NCBI GenBank assembly: GCA_965217265.1
Contig: CBDCHP010000018.1
Coordinates: 806,001 to 870,000, forward strand
DNA: 64,000 bases
Source of the DNA: JAGRGG01 sp965217265
GTDB taxonomy: Bacteria; Pseudomonadota; Alphaproteobacteria; Geminicoccales; Geminicoccaceae
Direction of reading: 5' to 3'
Below the pieces are notes generated by a model. It was not told the DNA's origin. It saw nothing but the letters and a program-made list of their open reading frames with translations, and did no database searches. A program made the position numbers and the translations under genes. Within the stretch, counting starts at the first letter, position 1; each line of letters begins with the position of its first letter. Shown here piece after piece: positions 9,107 through 16,451 of the stretch.

Positions 9107-10090
9107 CTAGAGCGGCCCGAACGAGCGCTCGAAGAAGCCGAGCCAGTTCTCGCCCATGATCCCGGCGGTCTCGGCCTCGCTGAAGCCGACCCCGCGCAGT
9201 GCTAAGGCGAGGCCCGGAAAGTCGCGGTTGTCCTCGAACCAAGCCGGCTGGGGCGGAAAGCCGGGCGCCTCGGCCGAGCCTTCGCCGTAGTCGGCCGCCT
9301 TGGTCCAGCGGCCCTCGCGCATCCAGGCCACGACCTCGTCCGGCTGGTCCTGGCAGAGATCGGAGCCGATGCCCAAGCGTTCCGGCCCCGTCGTCTCGGC
9401 CGTGCGGGCGATCATCTCGGCGAACTCGCGCGGCGCGCAGTTCGAGCCGTCCTTCAGGTGGTGCGGGTAGAGCGAGAAGCCGAGCATCCCGCCGCTTTGC
9501 GCCAGCACCTTGAGCACCTCGTCGGGCTTGTTGCGCTTGGCCGGGTGCCACCACGCCGGGTTGGCGTGAGTGATCGCGATCGGGCGGTTCGAGAGTTCGA
9601 TCGCCTCCAGGGTCGAGCGGGTGGCCGAGTGCGACATGTCGACGACGAGGCCGACCCGGTTCATCTCCTTGATGACCGCGCGGCCCATGCGGGTGATGCC
9701 GGGGTCCTCGGCCTCGTAGCAGCCGGTCGCGAGCAGCGATTGGTTGTTGTAGCTGAGCTGCATGAAGCGGGCACCCAGCCGGTGGCAGATCTCGACGAGC
9801 CCGATGTCGTCCTCGATCGGCGAGGGGTTTTGAAAGCCGAAGACGATGGCGGTGCGGCCCTCTTTGTGGGCGCGGCGCACGTCCTCGGCCGTGCGGCCGG
9901 GGCAGATCAGGTCGGGGTAGCGCTCGAACCAGCGGTTCCAGCGCTCGAAATTGGCGACCGTCTCGCGGAACATCTCGTGGTAGCAGACGGTGACGTGCAC
10001 GGCCGCCATGCCGGCCTCGTGCATCTGGCGGAAGATATTCCCCGACCAGTTGGCGTACTGCAGGCCGTCGATCAGGAGGGGGCGGTCCAT
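9107..10090 (-). CDS. M19 (renal-dipeptidase-like) amidohydrolase-fold protein lacking the N-terminal HxD
   Basis: The start is the ATG at 10090, one base after the stop of the aldehyde dehydrogenase; a longer in-frame opening exists but its N-terminus is low-complexity Arg/Ser/Pro. The 327-residue protein has M19 features: TAIVFGFQNPSPIEDDIG, RFMQLSYNNQS, the DMSHSATRSTLEAIE and AITHANPAWW histidines, LGIGSDL, and GIMGENWLGFFE at the end. The zinc-binding HxD normally found in the first strand is replaced by IDGLQYANW. From memory, the same loss occurs in the M19-like protein that sits with dimethylglycine/glycine-betaine catabolism genes in Pseudomonas. It may act on an N-methylated or betaine-type compound rather than on dipeptides; that is inference from context. 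Confidence 0.87.
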   Translation of the reverse strand: MDRPLLIDGLQYANWSGNIFRQMHEAGMAAVHVTVCYHEMFRETVANFERWNRWFERYPDLICPGRTAEDVRRAHKEGRTAIVFGFQNPSPIEDDIGLVEICHRLGARFMQLSYNNQSLLATGCYEAEDPGITRMGRAVIKEMNRVGLVVDMSHSATRSTLEAIELSNRPIAITHANPAWWHPAKRNKPDEVLKVLAQSGGMLGFSLYPHHLKDGSNCAPREFAEMIARTAETTGPERLGIGSDLCQDQPDEVVAWMREGRWTKAADYGEGSAEAPGFPPQPAWFEDNRDFPGLALALRGVGFSEAETAGIMGENWLGFFERSFGPL

Positions 10091-10091
10091 G

Positions 10092-11546
10092 CTACGCCTC
10101 CGGCTCGCCGGCCTTGACGTAGGCCGTCTTGACGGTGGTGTAGAACTCGACCGCGGCACGGCCCTGCTCGCGCGGGCCGTAGCTCGACTGGCCGCGCCCG
10201 CCGAAGGGGACGTGGTAGTCGGTGCCGGCGGTGGCGAGGTTGACCATGACGCAGCCGGTCCTGGCGTGGCGGCGAAAGTGGCTTGCCCTGGCGAGCGAGC
10301 GCGTGACGATGCCCGAGGTGAGGCCGAACGCAGTGTCGTTGACCACGTCCAGCGCCTCCTCGTAGCCGCCGACCTCGATGACGCAGGCGATCGGCGCGAA
10401 CATCTCCTCCTGGTTCACCGCCATGTCGTTGCGCGTGCCGGTGAACAAGGTCGGCTGCATGTAGAAACCGTCGTGGCCGACGTCGGCGCGTTCGCCGCCG
10501 CAGGCGAGGCCGGCGCCGGCCTCCTTGGCGAGGCCGACGTAGCGCAGATTGCCCTGCAACTGGCCCTCGCTCACGACCGGCCCCATCTGCGTGCCCTCTT
10601 CGAGCGCGTGGCCGACCTTGAGAGCCTTCGCGGCCGCCACCAGCCGCTCGACGAAGGCGTCGTGGACGCGCTCGTGCACGACGAGGCGCGAGGACGCGGT
10701 GCATTTCTGGCCGGTGCCGCCGAAGGCCCCGTTCGCGGCGGCGGCGACGGCCGTGTCGAGGTCGGCGTCGTCCATGACGGCGAGCGCGTTCTTTGAGCCC
10801 ATCTCCAATTGCAGCTTGGTGAAGTTGGGGGCGGCCGCGCGGGCGACGTTGCGCCCGACCTCGACCGAGCCCGTGAAGCTCACCCCTTGGATCTTCGGGC
10901 TCTCGACCAGCGCCTGGCCGATGCTCGCGCCCGAGCCCATCACCAGCGAGAACAGGCCCTTGGGCATGTCCTGACGGGCGATGATCTCGGCGAGCGCGTG
11001 GGCGGAGGCGGGCGTGAGGTTGGCCGGCTTCCAGACCACGGCGTTGCCAAACGCGAGTGCTGGCGCGATCTTCCAGCTCGCCGTCGCGGTCGGGAAGTTC
11101 CAAGGCGAGATCACCGCGACGGTGCCGATCGGCTCGCGCCGCACGTCGACCTCGACGCCCGGCCGCACGCTGTCGGCGTTCTCGCCGATCTGGCGCAACA
11201 CTTCGGCGGCGTAGTAGGTGAAGAACTGCCCGGCCCGATAGACCTCGCCGACGCCCTCGGCCAAGGGCTTGCCCTCTTCCCGCGACAAGAGTCGGCCGAG
11301 TTCCCGCGATCGCTCGATCAGTTCGCGGCCGATCGCGTCGAGCACGGCTTGGCGCTTCTCAAGCCCGGCCGCGGCCCATCGCCGCTGGGCGTTCGCGGCG
11401 GCGTCCAGGGTCTCGTCGAGCTGGCTTGACGAGGCTTGGGCGTAGAGGCCGATCAGGTCGGCACGCTCGGAGGGGCTGCGGTTCTCGACCTCGCCCTCGC
11501 CCGCCGCCCACCGACCGGCGATCAGGTTGTCGAAGCGCTCGGCCAT
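10092..11546 (-). CDS. NAD(P)-dependent aldehyde dehydrogenase (semialdehyde-dehydrogenase-like)
   Basis: The ATG at 11546 is preceded by GGGGGGA; the frame is open another 22 codons upstream but without a better start. The 484-residue protein has the ALDH fold: ISPWNFP (cofactor domain), VVWKPANLTP, SFTGSVEVGR, the general-base Glu in LQLEMGSKNA, and the nucleophile Cys in GTGQKCTASSRL near residue 285. The TGQKCTASSRL block resembles alpha-ketoglutarate-semialdehyde dehydrogenases, the last step of hydroxyproline, hydroxyproline-betaine and sugar-acid catabolism; succinate- or glutarate-semialdehyde activity is also possible. It heads the minus-strand operon and is divergent from the LysR gene across a 109-bp promoter region. 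It acts in the cytosol. Confidence 0.92.
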   Translation of the reverse strand: MAERFDNLIAGRWAAGEGEVENRSPSERADLIGLYAQASSSQLDETLDAAANAQRRWAAAGLEKRQAVLDAIGRELIERSRELGRLLSREEGKPLAEGVGEVYRAGQFFTYYAAEVLRQIGENADSVRPGVEVDVRREPIGTVAVISPWNFPTATASWKIAPALAFGNAVVWKPANLTPASAHALAEIIARQDMPKGLFSLVMGSGASIGQALVESPKIQGVSFTGSVEVGRNVARAAAPNFTKLQLEMGSKNALAVMDDADLDTAVAAAANGAFGGTGQKCTASSRLVVHERVHDAFVERLVAAAKALKVGHALEEGTQMGPVVSEGQLQGNLRYVGLAKEAGAGLACGGERADVGHDGFYMQPTLFTGTRNDMAVNQEEMFAPIACVIEVGGYEEALDVVNDTAFGLTSGIVTRSLARASHFRRHARTGCVMVNLATAGTDYHVPFGGRGQSSYGPREQGRAAVEFYTTVKTAYVKAGEPEA

Positions 11547-11597
11547 GTTTCCCCCCGCTCTTGGTTTGAAGCCTGTCGAGGGCAGAATCGCTTGCAC

Positions 11598-11623
11598 GAA
11601 TTTTTCAGTCAATTAAGAAATTC
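11598..11623. promoter_or_regulatory. Candidate LysR operator in the divergent promoter
   Basis: In the AT-rich 11590-11640 stretch, GAATTT at 11598-11603 and AAATTC at 11618-11623 form a perfect inverted repeat with a 14-bp spacer. It lies between the aldehyde dehydrogenase start (11546) and the LysR start (11656). LysR regulators usually bind interrupted palindromes in exactly this position, so it is a reasonable operator for control of the operon and autoregulation. Confidence 0.5.
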
Positions 11624-11655
11624 AAGAGCCAATTTCAAAAAAGCTGAACCCGGCA

Positions 11656-12549
11656 ATGACCCTTCCCGTCGCGGCGCTCAAGACCTTCGTCGTCGTCGCC
11701 GAGTGCCAGAACCTCAAGGACGCGGCGGATCGGCTCGGCCGATCGCTCTCGGCCGTGTCGATGACGCTCGGGCAGATCGAGGCGTGGCTGGACGGGCCCC
11801 TATTCGAGGGCGAGCGCAAGACGGCGCTGACCCCGCTCGGACGCTTCGCCCTTGCCCGGGCGCGAGAGGCGGTCGAGCGGCACGAGCGCTCGTTGTCGGC
11901 GATGCGGGCCTTCGCCCGGGGCGGGACGGGCCGCGTCGACGTCGCCGCGGTGCCCTCGGTGGCGCAGAGCCTGCTGCCCGAGGCGCTGCGGCGTTTCCTC
12001 GCGGAGCGGCCGGGGGTGGAGGTGGACGTGCGCGACGCCGATTCGCGCAGCGTCTGGCGCCTCGTCGCCGAGGGCAGGGTCGAACTCGGCGTCGCGAGCG
12101 CGGGCGGGGACATGTCCGACCTCGCGTTTCGGCCCTTGTTTCGCGACCGGCTGTGCCTCGTCTGCCGGCTTGACGACCCGCTGGCCCGGCTCGGGCGGTC
12201 CTTGACCTGGGACGACCTCGCCGGACGGACCCTGCTCGCCAACGGCATCTGCGCCTCGATCGCGTCGAGCGGCTTTCAGGCCCTCTTCGCCGACGCCACG
12301 GTCATGGTCCGCAACGTCACCTCGCTCAAGGCGCTCGCCCGTGCGGGGGTCGGCGTCACCGTCCTGCCCCGGCTGATCATGGCGGACGCCGGGGCCGAAG
12401 GCTTGGCGGCGTTGGACCTGGACGACCCAGAGGCCGTGCGGGTGGTGGGCTTCGTGACCGGCAAGGGCTCCCCCTCGCCGGCGGCGGCCGCCTTCAGGGC
12501 CTGCGTCGCGACGGCCGCGGCCGCGTGCGGCCTCTCAAACCCGCCTTGA
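11656..12549 (+). CDS. LysR-family transcriptional regulator
   Basis: The product has 297 residues. The N-terminal winged helix-turn-helix is clear: LKTFVVVAECQNLKDAADRL, then SLSAVSMTLGQIE and the wing with LTPLG. The remainder is a periplasmic-binding-protein-like effector domain (DVAAVPSVAQSLLPEALRRF, VELGVASAG, VTVLPRLIMAD). It is divergent from the aldehyde dehydrogenase operon and separated by a region with an inverted repeat, the classic arrangement for a regulator controlling its neighbour. The effector is presumably the substrate of the BCCT transporter or a breakdown intermediate. The Shine-Dalgarno signal before the ATG is weak (AAAGCTGAA), as often seen for poorly expressed regulators. 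Confidence 0.92.
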   Translation: MTLPVAALKTFVVVAECQNLKDAADRLGRSLSAVSMTLGQIEAWLDGPLFEGERKTALTPLGRFALARAREAVERHERSLSAMRAFARGGTGRVDVAAVPSVAQSLLPEALRRFLAERPGVEVDVRDADSRSVWRLVAEGRVELGVASAGGDMSDLAFRPLFRDRLCLVCRLDDPLARLGRSLTWDDLAGRTLLANGICASIASSGFQALFADATVMVRNVTSLKALARAGVGVTVLPRLIMADAGAEGLAALDLDDPEAVRVVGFVTGKGSPSPAAAAFRACVATAAAACGLSNPP

Positions 12550-12766
12550 GCGGCCCCCGCGTCGAGGTGGCCCGGCGAGGCCGCGAGACCAACGCCGCCG
12601 CCCCCAACAGCGCGATGACGCCCCGTTCGATCGTCGGACGCGCGCGGCGCAGAGCCGGCACGACGCGATCGTCGGGGGCCGCGTACAGCCCCGATGGCGA
12701 CCGGATCGGCCGCGATCGCCGCTGGAGGATCTTCTGGGTACAACGCGCCAGGGCGCGGCCCCGGCC

Positions 12767-13042
12767 TCAACCGTTGACGGCGTCGCGCAGCGTCTTGCCC
12801 GGCTTGAACTTGACGTTGTTGCTGGCCTCGATCTTGATCGCCTTGCCGGTCTGCGGGTTGCGGCCCTCGCGCTCGGCCCGGTGCACGGTCTCGAACGTGC
12901 CAAACCCGGTGATCGTGACCTTCTCGCCCTTCTTGAGCGAGTCCTCGATGCTCTTGAGCATCGCCTTCACCGCCTTGCCGGCGTTCTCCTTGCTGAGGTC
13001 CACGTCCTTGGCCACGGCCGCGCTCAGATCGTCGAGGGTCAT
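12767..13042 (-). CDS. HU-family DNA-binding protein
   Basis: The ATG at 13042 follows a GGGAGG ribosome site and gives a 91-residue protein, the usual HU/IHF size; the upstream in-frame extension is not expected in the family. Typical features are the helical N-terminal half (TLDDLSAAVAKDVDLS, AVKAMLKSIEDSLKKGE), the core GFGTFETVHR, and the beta-arm GRNPQTGKAIKIEASN with the intercalating Pro of RNPQTG. It is a nucleoid architectural protein acting as a dimer. It stands alone between the LysR gene (217 bp) and the ExbB-like cassette; the long AT-rich leader upstream probably holds its promoter. I do not assign hupB or an IHF subunit. Confidence 0.93.
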   Translation of the reverse strand: MTLDDLSAAVAKDVDLSKENAGKAVKAMLKSIEDSLKKGEKVTITGFGTFETVHRAEREGRNPQTGKAIKIEASNNVKFKPGKTLRDAVNG

Positions 13043-13519
13043 GCCTACCTCCCGTGCTGTCGTCCACTCGGTAGCCGCGCGCTTAACATGAACATCGCCG
13101 CTTGCAAATACATTCGCCGCCAAAGTCGGCATAAAGGCGGTTGCTTGGCGAGTGCTGTGGCCTCTAAACCATAAGGCGATCTGTCTCGTTCCGGTGGCGC
13201 GCCCCGAGTCAGCGCCGGCGTGCCCGGACGACGCCCGCCGTCGGGCAAAGCGACCGGTTACTGTGTCTTGCGCGCGAGGCAGACGCTGGTTCCGCGCCGA
13301 CGCTCACAATACATACAAGTATTAGCTCAAATTGAATACAATTCTTTCAATCGGCAATAGATCACTTAGTGGTTTTGTCATATAAGCTTTTTTAACGTTC
13401 GAGTCGTGCGCCGCCCGCGGAACCCGCATGATCCCCTAGCGTTGTCCGTTCGTGTCAGTGCCACACCCGCCCACTTGGGGAAGCCGCGCCCCAGGGCTTC
13501 CAGCCCAGGAGAATGGCCG
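13043..13519. other. Intergenic region without a supported gene
   Basis: About 475 bp separate the divergent HU and ExbB-like genes. The part from 13300 to 13395 is clearly AT-rich compared with the flanks (runs such as TTAGCTCAAATTGAATACAA), consistent with promoters for one or both genes. No RNA gene, repeat or convincing small ORF was seen. Short frames reading into 13406-13519 belong to an upstream extension of the ExbB-like frame and lack coding character. Confidence 0.5.
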
Positions 13520-14197
13520 ATGTCCGTCGCCTTGGACCGGGCCGACGCGCGTGCGAGGCCGATGCCGGCGCGCGACTGGCTCTTGCTGCTGCGGTTCGCC
13601 CTTCTGAACCTGCTCGGCGTCGCGCTGGCACTCGGCGCTTGGCACCAGGAGTTGATCGGCGGCGACGATCCGACCAGGCTCTACACCCTGATCGGCCTCG
13701 TCTTCCTCGGCGGGCTCGCCGTGTGCGCGTACCGGATCTGGCAGGTCAGCCGGGAGCTGAACGAGGCGGCGGCGGCGAAGCCGAAGCTTGAGAGCCGCAG
13801 CGGCCGCTACTTGGCGCTCGCCGCCACGCTGGACGGGCAGGGCCGCGCCAACCTGACGGCGGGCCTGCGCTTGGCGCTCGTCAACCGCCTGAACCTGATC
13901 CGTCAGGTGGCCGGCATCCTCGTCATGCTGGGCCTGATCGGCACGGTGATCGGCTTCATGATGGCGCTGAAGGAGGTGCGCCCGGACGCCGTTGCCGAGG
14001 TCGCGGCGGTGGGGCCGATGGTCTCCGGCCTCATCGCCGGCATGGGCGTGGCACTCGGCACGACGCTGATGGGTTCGATCCTCAACATCTGGCTGATGCT
14101 CTGCCATCGCCTGTTGGAGGACGGCACGGTGCGCCTCCTGACCCGCCTCACCGAGCGCGCGGAGGCCGAAGGGGGGCGAGGGCATGGATTCGCTTGA
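13520..14197 (+). CDS. MotA/TolQ/ExbB-type proton-channel protein
   Basis: The start is the ATG at 13520, preceded by AGGAGA; a longer frame from 13406 lacks a ribosome site. The 225-residue protein has four predicted membrane helices (residues about 20-41, 56-75, 129-150, 166-194). Helices 3 and 4 carry the ExbB/TolQ/MotA signature: LGLIGTVIGFMMAL and SGLIAGMGVALGTTLMGSIL, with the pore threonines at about 142 and 181/182. Such proteins form a pentamer around a dimer of an ExbD/MotB-like helix and turn proton flow into motion. It lacks the long cytosolic loop of MotA and the long tail of ZorA. It overlaps the next gene by 14 bases, so all three genes of the cassette are co-translated. Confidence 0.86.
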   Translation: MSVALDRADARARPMPARDWLLLLRFALLNLLGVALALGAWHQELIGGDDPTRLYTLIGLVFLGGLAVCAYRIWQVSRELNEAAAAKPKLESRSGRYLALAATLDGQGRANLTAGLRLALVNRLNLIRQVAGILVMLGLIGTVIGFMMALKEVRPDAVAEVAAVGPMVSGLIAGMGVALGTTLMGSILNIWLMLCHRLLEDGTVRLLTRLTERAEAEGGRGHGFA

Positions 14198-14789
14198 AAG
14201 CCTGGGCGACGACGACGGCGTCGTGTTCCGCGACGTCATCATGCTGGCGCTCGCCGGCTTCGTTGCGATCGTCGTCTTGATCCTGCCGCACATCAACCCG
14301 AAGGGGGCGAAGGCGGTGGCGAGCGCCGACCCGCCCGGCAACGTCATCGTCGAACTGCGCTGGCCGGACGCGCTCGACAGCGACGTCGATTTGTGGGTGC
14401 AAGCGCCGGGCGACGTGCCGGTCGGCTATTCGAACAAGGGCGGCGCCGTCTTTAACCTCCTGCGCGACGACCTTGGCAAACGCATGGACGCGACCGGCAT
14501 GAACTACGAGGTCTCCTACAGCCGCGGCATCATCCCGGGCGAGTACACCGTCAACGCCCACCTTTACCGCAACCCGTCGCGCCGATCGCCGGTCCGGCTC
14601 ACCGTCGTCACCTCGGTCAAGGAGCGCGACGGCGGCTCGGCGCGGCAGATCCTGGCGCGCAAGTTCGACCTCGACCGTACCGGCGAGGAGGCGACCGCGT
14701 TTCGCTTTCGCCTCGACGCCGAGGGCCGCCTCGTCCAGGGCAGCGTCAGCAAGATCTTCAAACCCCTTCGCGCCGGGAGCAAGTCTTGA
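14184..14789 (+). CDS. ExbD-like single-helix protein with a non-canonical periplasmic domain
   Basis: The protein has 201 residues. A short acidic N-terminus leads into FRDVIMLALAGFVAIVVLI, which lines up with the ExbD/TolR helix FIDVMLVLLIIF, including the proton-carrying Asp (D17 here). The part after the membrane does not resemble ExbD. It looks like an all-beta domain with VIVELRWPDALDSDVDLWV, YEVSYSRGIIPGEYTVNAHLY and PVRLTVVTSV, reminiscent of DUF2135/YfaP-like domains (D-x-D-L-x-V). The upstream gene supplies the ExbB partner. I infer an ion-driven stator whose output domain is new; no TonB, TolA or peptidoglycan-binding OmpA domain is present here. It overlaps the next gene (TTGA). 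Confidence 0.75.
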   Translation: MDSLESLGDDDGVVFRDVIMLALAGFVAIVVLILPHINPKGAKAVASADPPGNVIVELRWPDALDSDVDLWVQAPGDVPVGYSNKGGAVFNLLRDDLGKRMDATGMNYEVSYSRGIIPGEYTVNAHLYRNPSRRSPVRLTVVTSVKERDGGSARQILARKFDLDRTGEEATAFRFRLDAEGRLVQGSVSKIFKPLRAGSKS

Positions 14790-15289
14790 GCCCGATCCCC
14801 ACCTGGTTCGCCGCACTCGCCCTGATCGCCGCCGCACTCGCCCTGATCGCGGTCTGGTCGCCCCGGCGCTTGGGCGTCAAGCTGGGGGCACTTCTGACGG
14901 CGCTCCTCCTTCTTCCGGTCGCCTACGCCTCGTTCGCCGATTTGCTGAGCCGGCCGAAGCCGGTCAAGCTCGAATGGATGCGAGCGCAAGAGGCGACGGT
15001 GCTCGCGTCCAGCGTCGAGGAGGGGACCGGCATCTACGTCTGGCTGATGACGGACGAGGCGGCCGAGCCGCGCGCCTACGTCCTTCCCTGGGACCAGAAG
15101 CTCGCCGAGGAGTTGCAGGAGGCGGAGCGCCGCGCGGACGGCAACGGGGTCGTCATGCGCTCCCCCTTCGAACCCTCGCTCGACGACCGCGAGCCGCGCT
15201 TTTATGCCCTGCCGCAGCCGGCCCTGCCGTCCAAGGACCGCCACGACGAGGGCCCGGCCGACGCCGACGTTCTGGCAAGGGAGATCTGA
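14786..15289 (+). CDS. Small membrane protein, third gene of the ExbB/ExbD-like cassette
   Basis: Translation most likely begins at a TTG (14786) overlapping the preceding TGA; this gives 167 residues. Two hydrophobic segments at residues ~5-24 and ~31-50 form a hairpin, followed by a soluble domain with IYVWLMTDEAAEPRAYVLPW and RSPFEPSLDDREPRFYALP blocks. I recognise no family. Tight overlap with the ExbB-like and ExbD-like genes suggests a dedicated partner of that complex, possibly holding the soluble domain on one face of the membrane. Its TGA stop is the first triplet of a palindromic intergenic element. Confidence 0.72.
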   Translation: MSPIPTWFAALALIAAALALIAVWSPRRLGVKLGALLTALLLLPVAYASFADLLSRPKPVKLEWMRAQEATVLASSVEEGTGIYVWLMTDEAAEPRAYVLPWDQKLAEELQEAERRADGNGVVMRSPFEPSLDDREPRFYALPQPALPSKDRHDEGPADADVLAREI

Positions 15290-15359
15290 ACGCTTCGCGT
15301 GCGCTGGCGCGGGGCCTTTTTCTCTTTTTTCGCTTTGTCCGAGGCTGGCTTCGGCGTTC
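15287..15359 (+). repeat. Palindromic intergenic element, copy A (left arm only)
   Basis: It starts with TGAACGCTTCGCGTGCGC at the stop codon of the small membrane protein, continues through GGGGCC and a T-rich tract (TTTTTCTCTTTTTT), then the start of the core (GTCCGAGGCTGGC). After about 15359 similarity ends and no right arm is found, so this is a truncated member of the family seen at 16302, 20043, 36821, 42016 and 48790. Confidence 0.7.
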
Positions 15360-15455
15360 ATGCCGGTCCGGGTGCGCCTTGTCCGATCGTCAATCAAGTT
15401 TATGTTGCGGGCTTCACCGCGACAAGCGGCCTTTGACATCAAAAGGCGGTTCTCC

Positions 15456-16304
15456 ATGCCACCCGATGCCACGCCCGTCTGGTTCATCACCGGATGCTCC
15501 ACCGGCTTCGGCCGCGATCTGGCCGAGGCCGTCTTGGACCGCGGCTGGCGCACCGTCGTCAGCGCCCGCGACAAGGCGCGCGTCGCCGATCTCGCCGAGG
15601 GGGCGGGCGACCGGGCGCTGGCCGTCGACCTCGACGTGACCAAGCCCAAGCAGATCGCAGCGGCGGTCGCGGCGGCGCACGAGCGCTTCGGGCGGATCGA
15701 CGTCCTGGTCAACAACGCCGGCTACGGCTACCAGTCCTCGATCGAGGAGGGCGTCGATGACGAGATCCGCGCCATGTTCGAGGCCAACGTCTTCGGCCTG
15801 TTCGATCTCACGCGGGCGGTGCTGCCGGGAATGCGTGCGCGGCGGCGCGGCCACATCCTCAATATCTCCTCGGTCGCCGGCCTCGTCGGCTTGCCGAGTT
15901 CGGGCTACTACGCCGCCAGCAAGCACGCGGTCGAGGGCTTCACCGACGCGCTGGCCGCCGAGGTGGCGCCGCTCGGCATCCACGCGCTGTGCGTCGAGCC
16001 GGGGCCGTTTCGCACCGACTGGGCCGGCCGCTCGCTCAAGCAGACGAAGAGCACGATCGACGACTACGCCGAAACGGCCGGCGCCCGCCTGAAGGCCACG
16101 AGCGAGGCCAGCGGCACGCAGCCCGGCGACCCGGTGCGCGCCGCGAAGGCAATGATCGCGGTGACGGAAGTCGAGAACCCGCCGCGCCACCTCGTGCTCG
16201 GCGCCTGGGGCATCGACAAGGTCACGGCCAAGCTGAAGGAGCGCCTCGACGAGATCGAGGCGTGGCGCAAGACGGGCGTCGAGACGGACTTCCCGCAGGT
16301 TTGA
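15456..16304 (+). CDS. Short-chain dehydrogenase/reductase (SDR)
   Basis: The ATG at 15456 gives 282 residues. Classical SDR motifs are all present: cofactor loop TGCSTGFGRDLA, NNAGYGY, the Ser of NISSVAG and the catalytic YYAASK. After the active site is VEPGPFRTDWAG. The N-terminal motif with S-T-G-F-G is common in SDRs annotated as oxidoreductases acting on carbonyl or retinol-like substrates. Substrate cannot be told. The gene stands alone between a truncated palindromic element and a full copy; its TGA is the first triplet of the latter. It is convergent with phoD. Confidence 0.92.
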   Translation: MPPDATPVWFITGCSTGFGRDLAEAVLDRGWRTVVSARDKARVADLAEGAGDRALAVDLDVTKPKQIAAAVAAAHERFGRIDVLVNNAGYGYQSSIEEGVDDEIRAMFEANVFGLFDLTRAVLPGMRARRRGHILNISSVAGLVGLPSSGYYAASKHAVEGFTDALAAEVAPLGIHALCVEPGPFRTDWAGRSLKQTKSTIDDYAETAGARLKATSEASGTQPGDPVRAAKAMIAVTEVENPPRHLVLGAWGIDKVTAKLKERLDEIEAWRKTGVETDFPQV

Positions 16305-16451
16305 ACGCTTCGCGTCCGCTGGCGCGGGGCCTTTTTTCTTCTCTTTTTTACTTTGTCCGAGGCTGGCTCTCGGCACCGCGGCCAGTTCGGGAGCAAAGTA
16401 GCAAAAAAGAAAGAGGATAGACCGCGCGTCAGCGCACGCGAAGCGTTCTCA
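16302..16451. repeat. Palindromic intergenic element, copy B (convergent stop codons built in)
   Basis: Left arm TGAACGCTTCGCGTCCGCTG and a right arm whose reverse complement reads TGAGAACGCTTCGCGTGCGC flank T-rich and A-rich tracts and a core of about 45 bp (GTCCGAGGCTGGCTCTCGG...). The SDR stop codon is the left-arm TGA (16302-16304) and the phoD stop is the right-arm TGA (16449-16451). A folded transcript from either strand would be a GC-rich stem followed by U-rich sequence, so bidirectional termination is likely. Confidence 0.8.

Noticed and set aside
13520..15289. Zorya-type anti-phage system
   Set aside because: The ExbB-like protein lacks the long ZorA tail, the partner lacks a ZorB peptidoglycan domain, and no helicase or nuclease genes follow.
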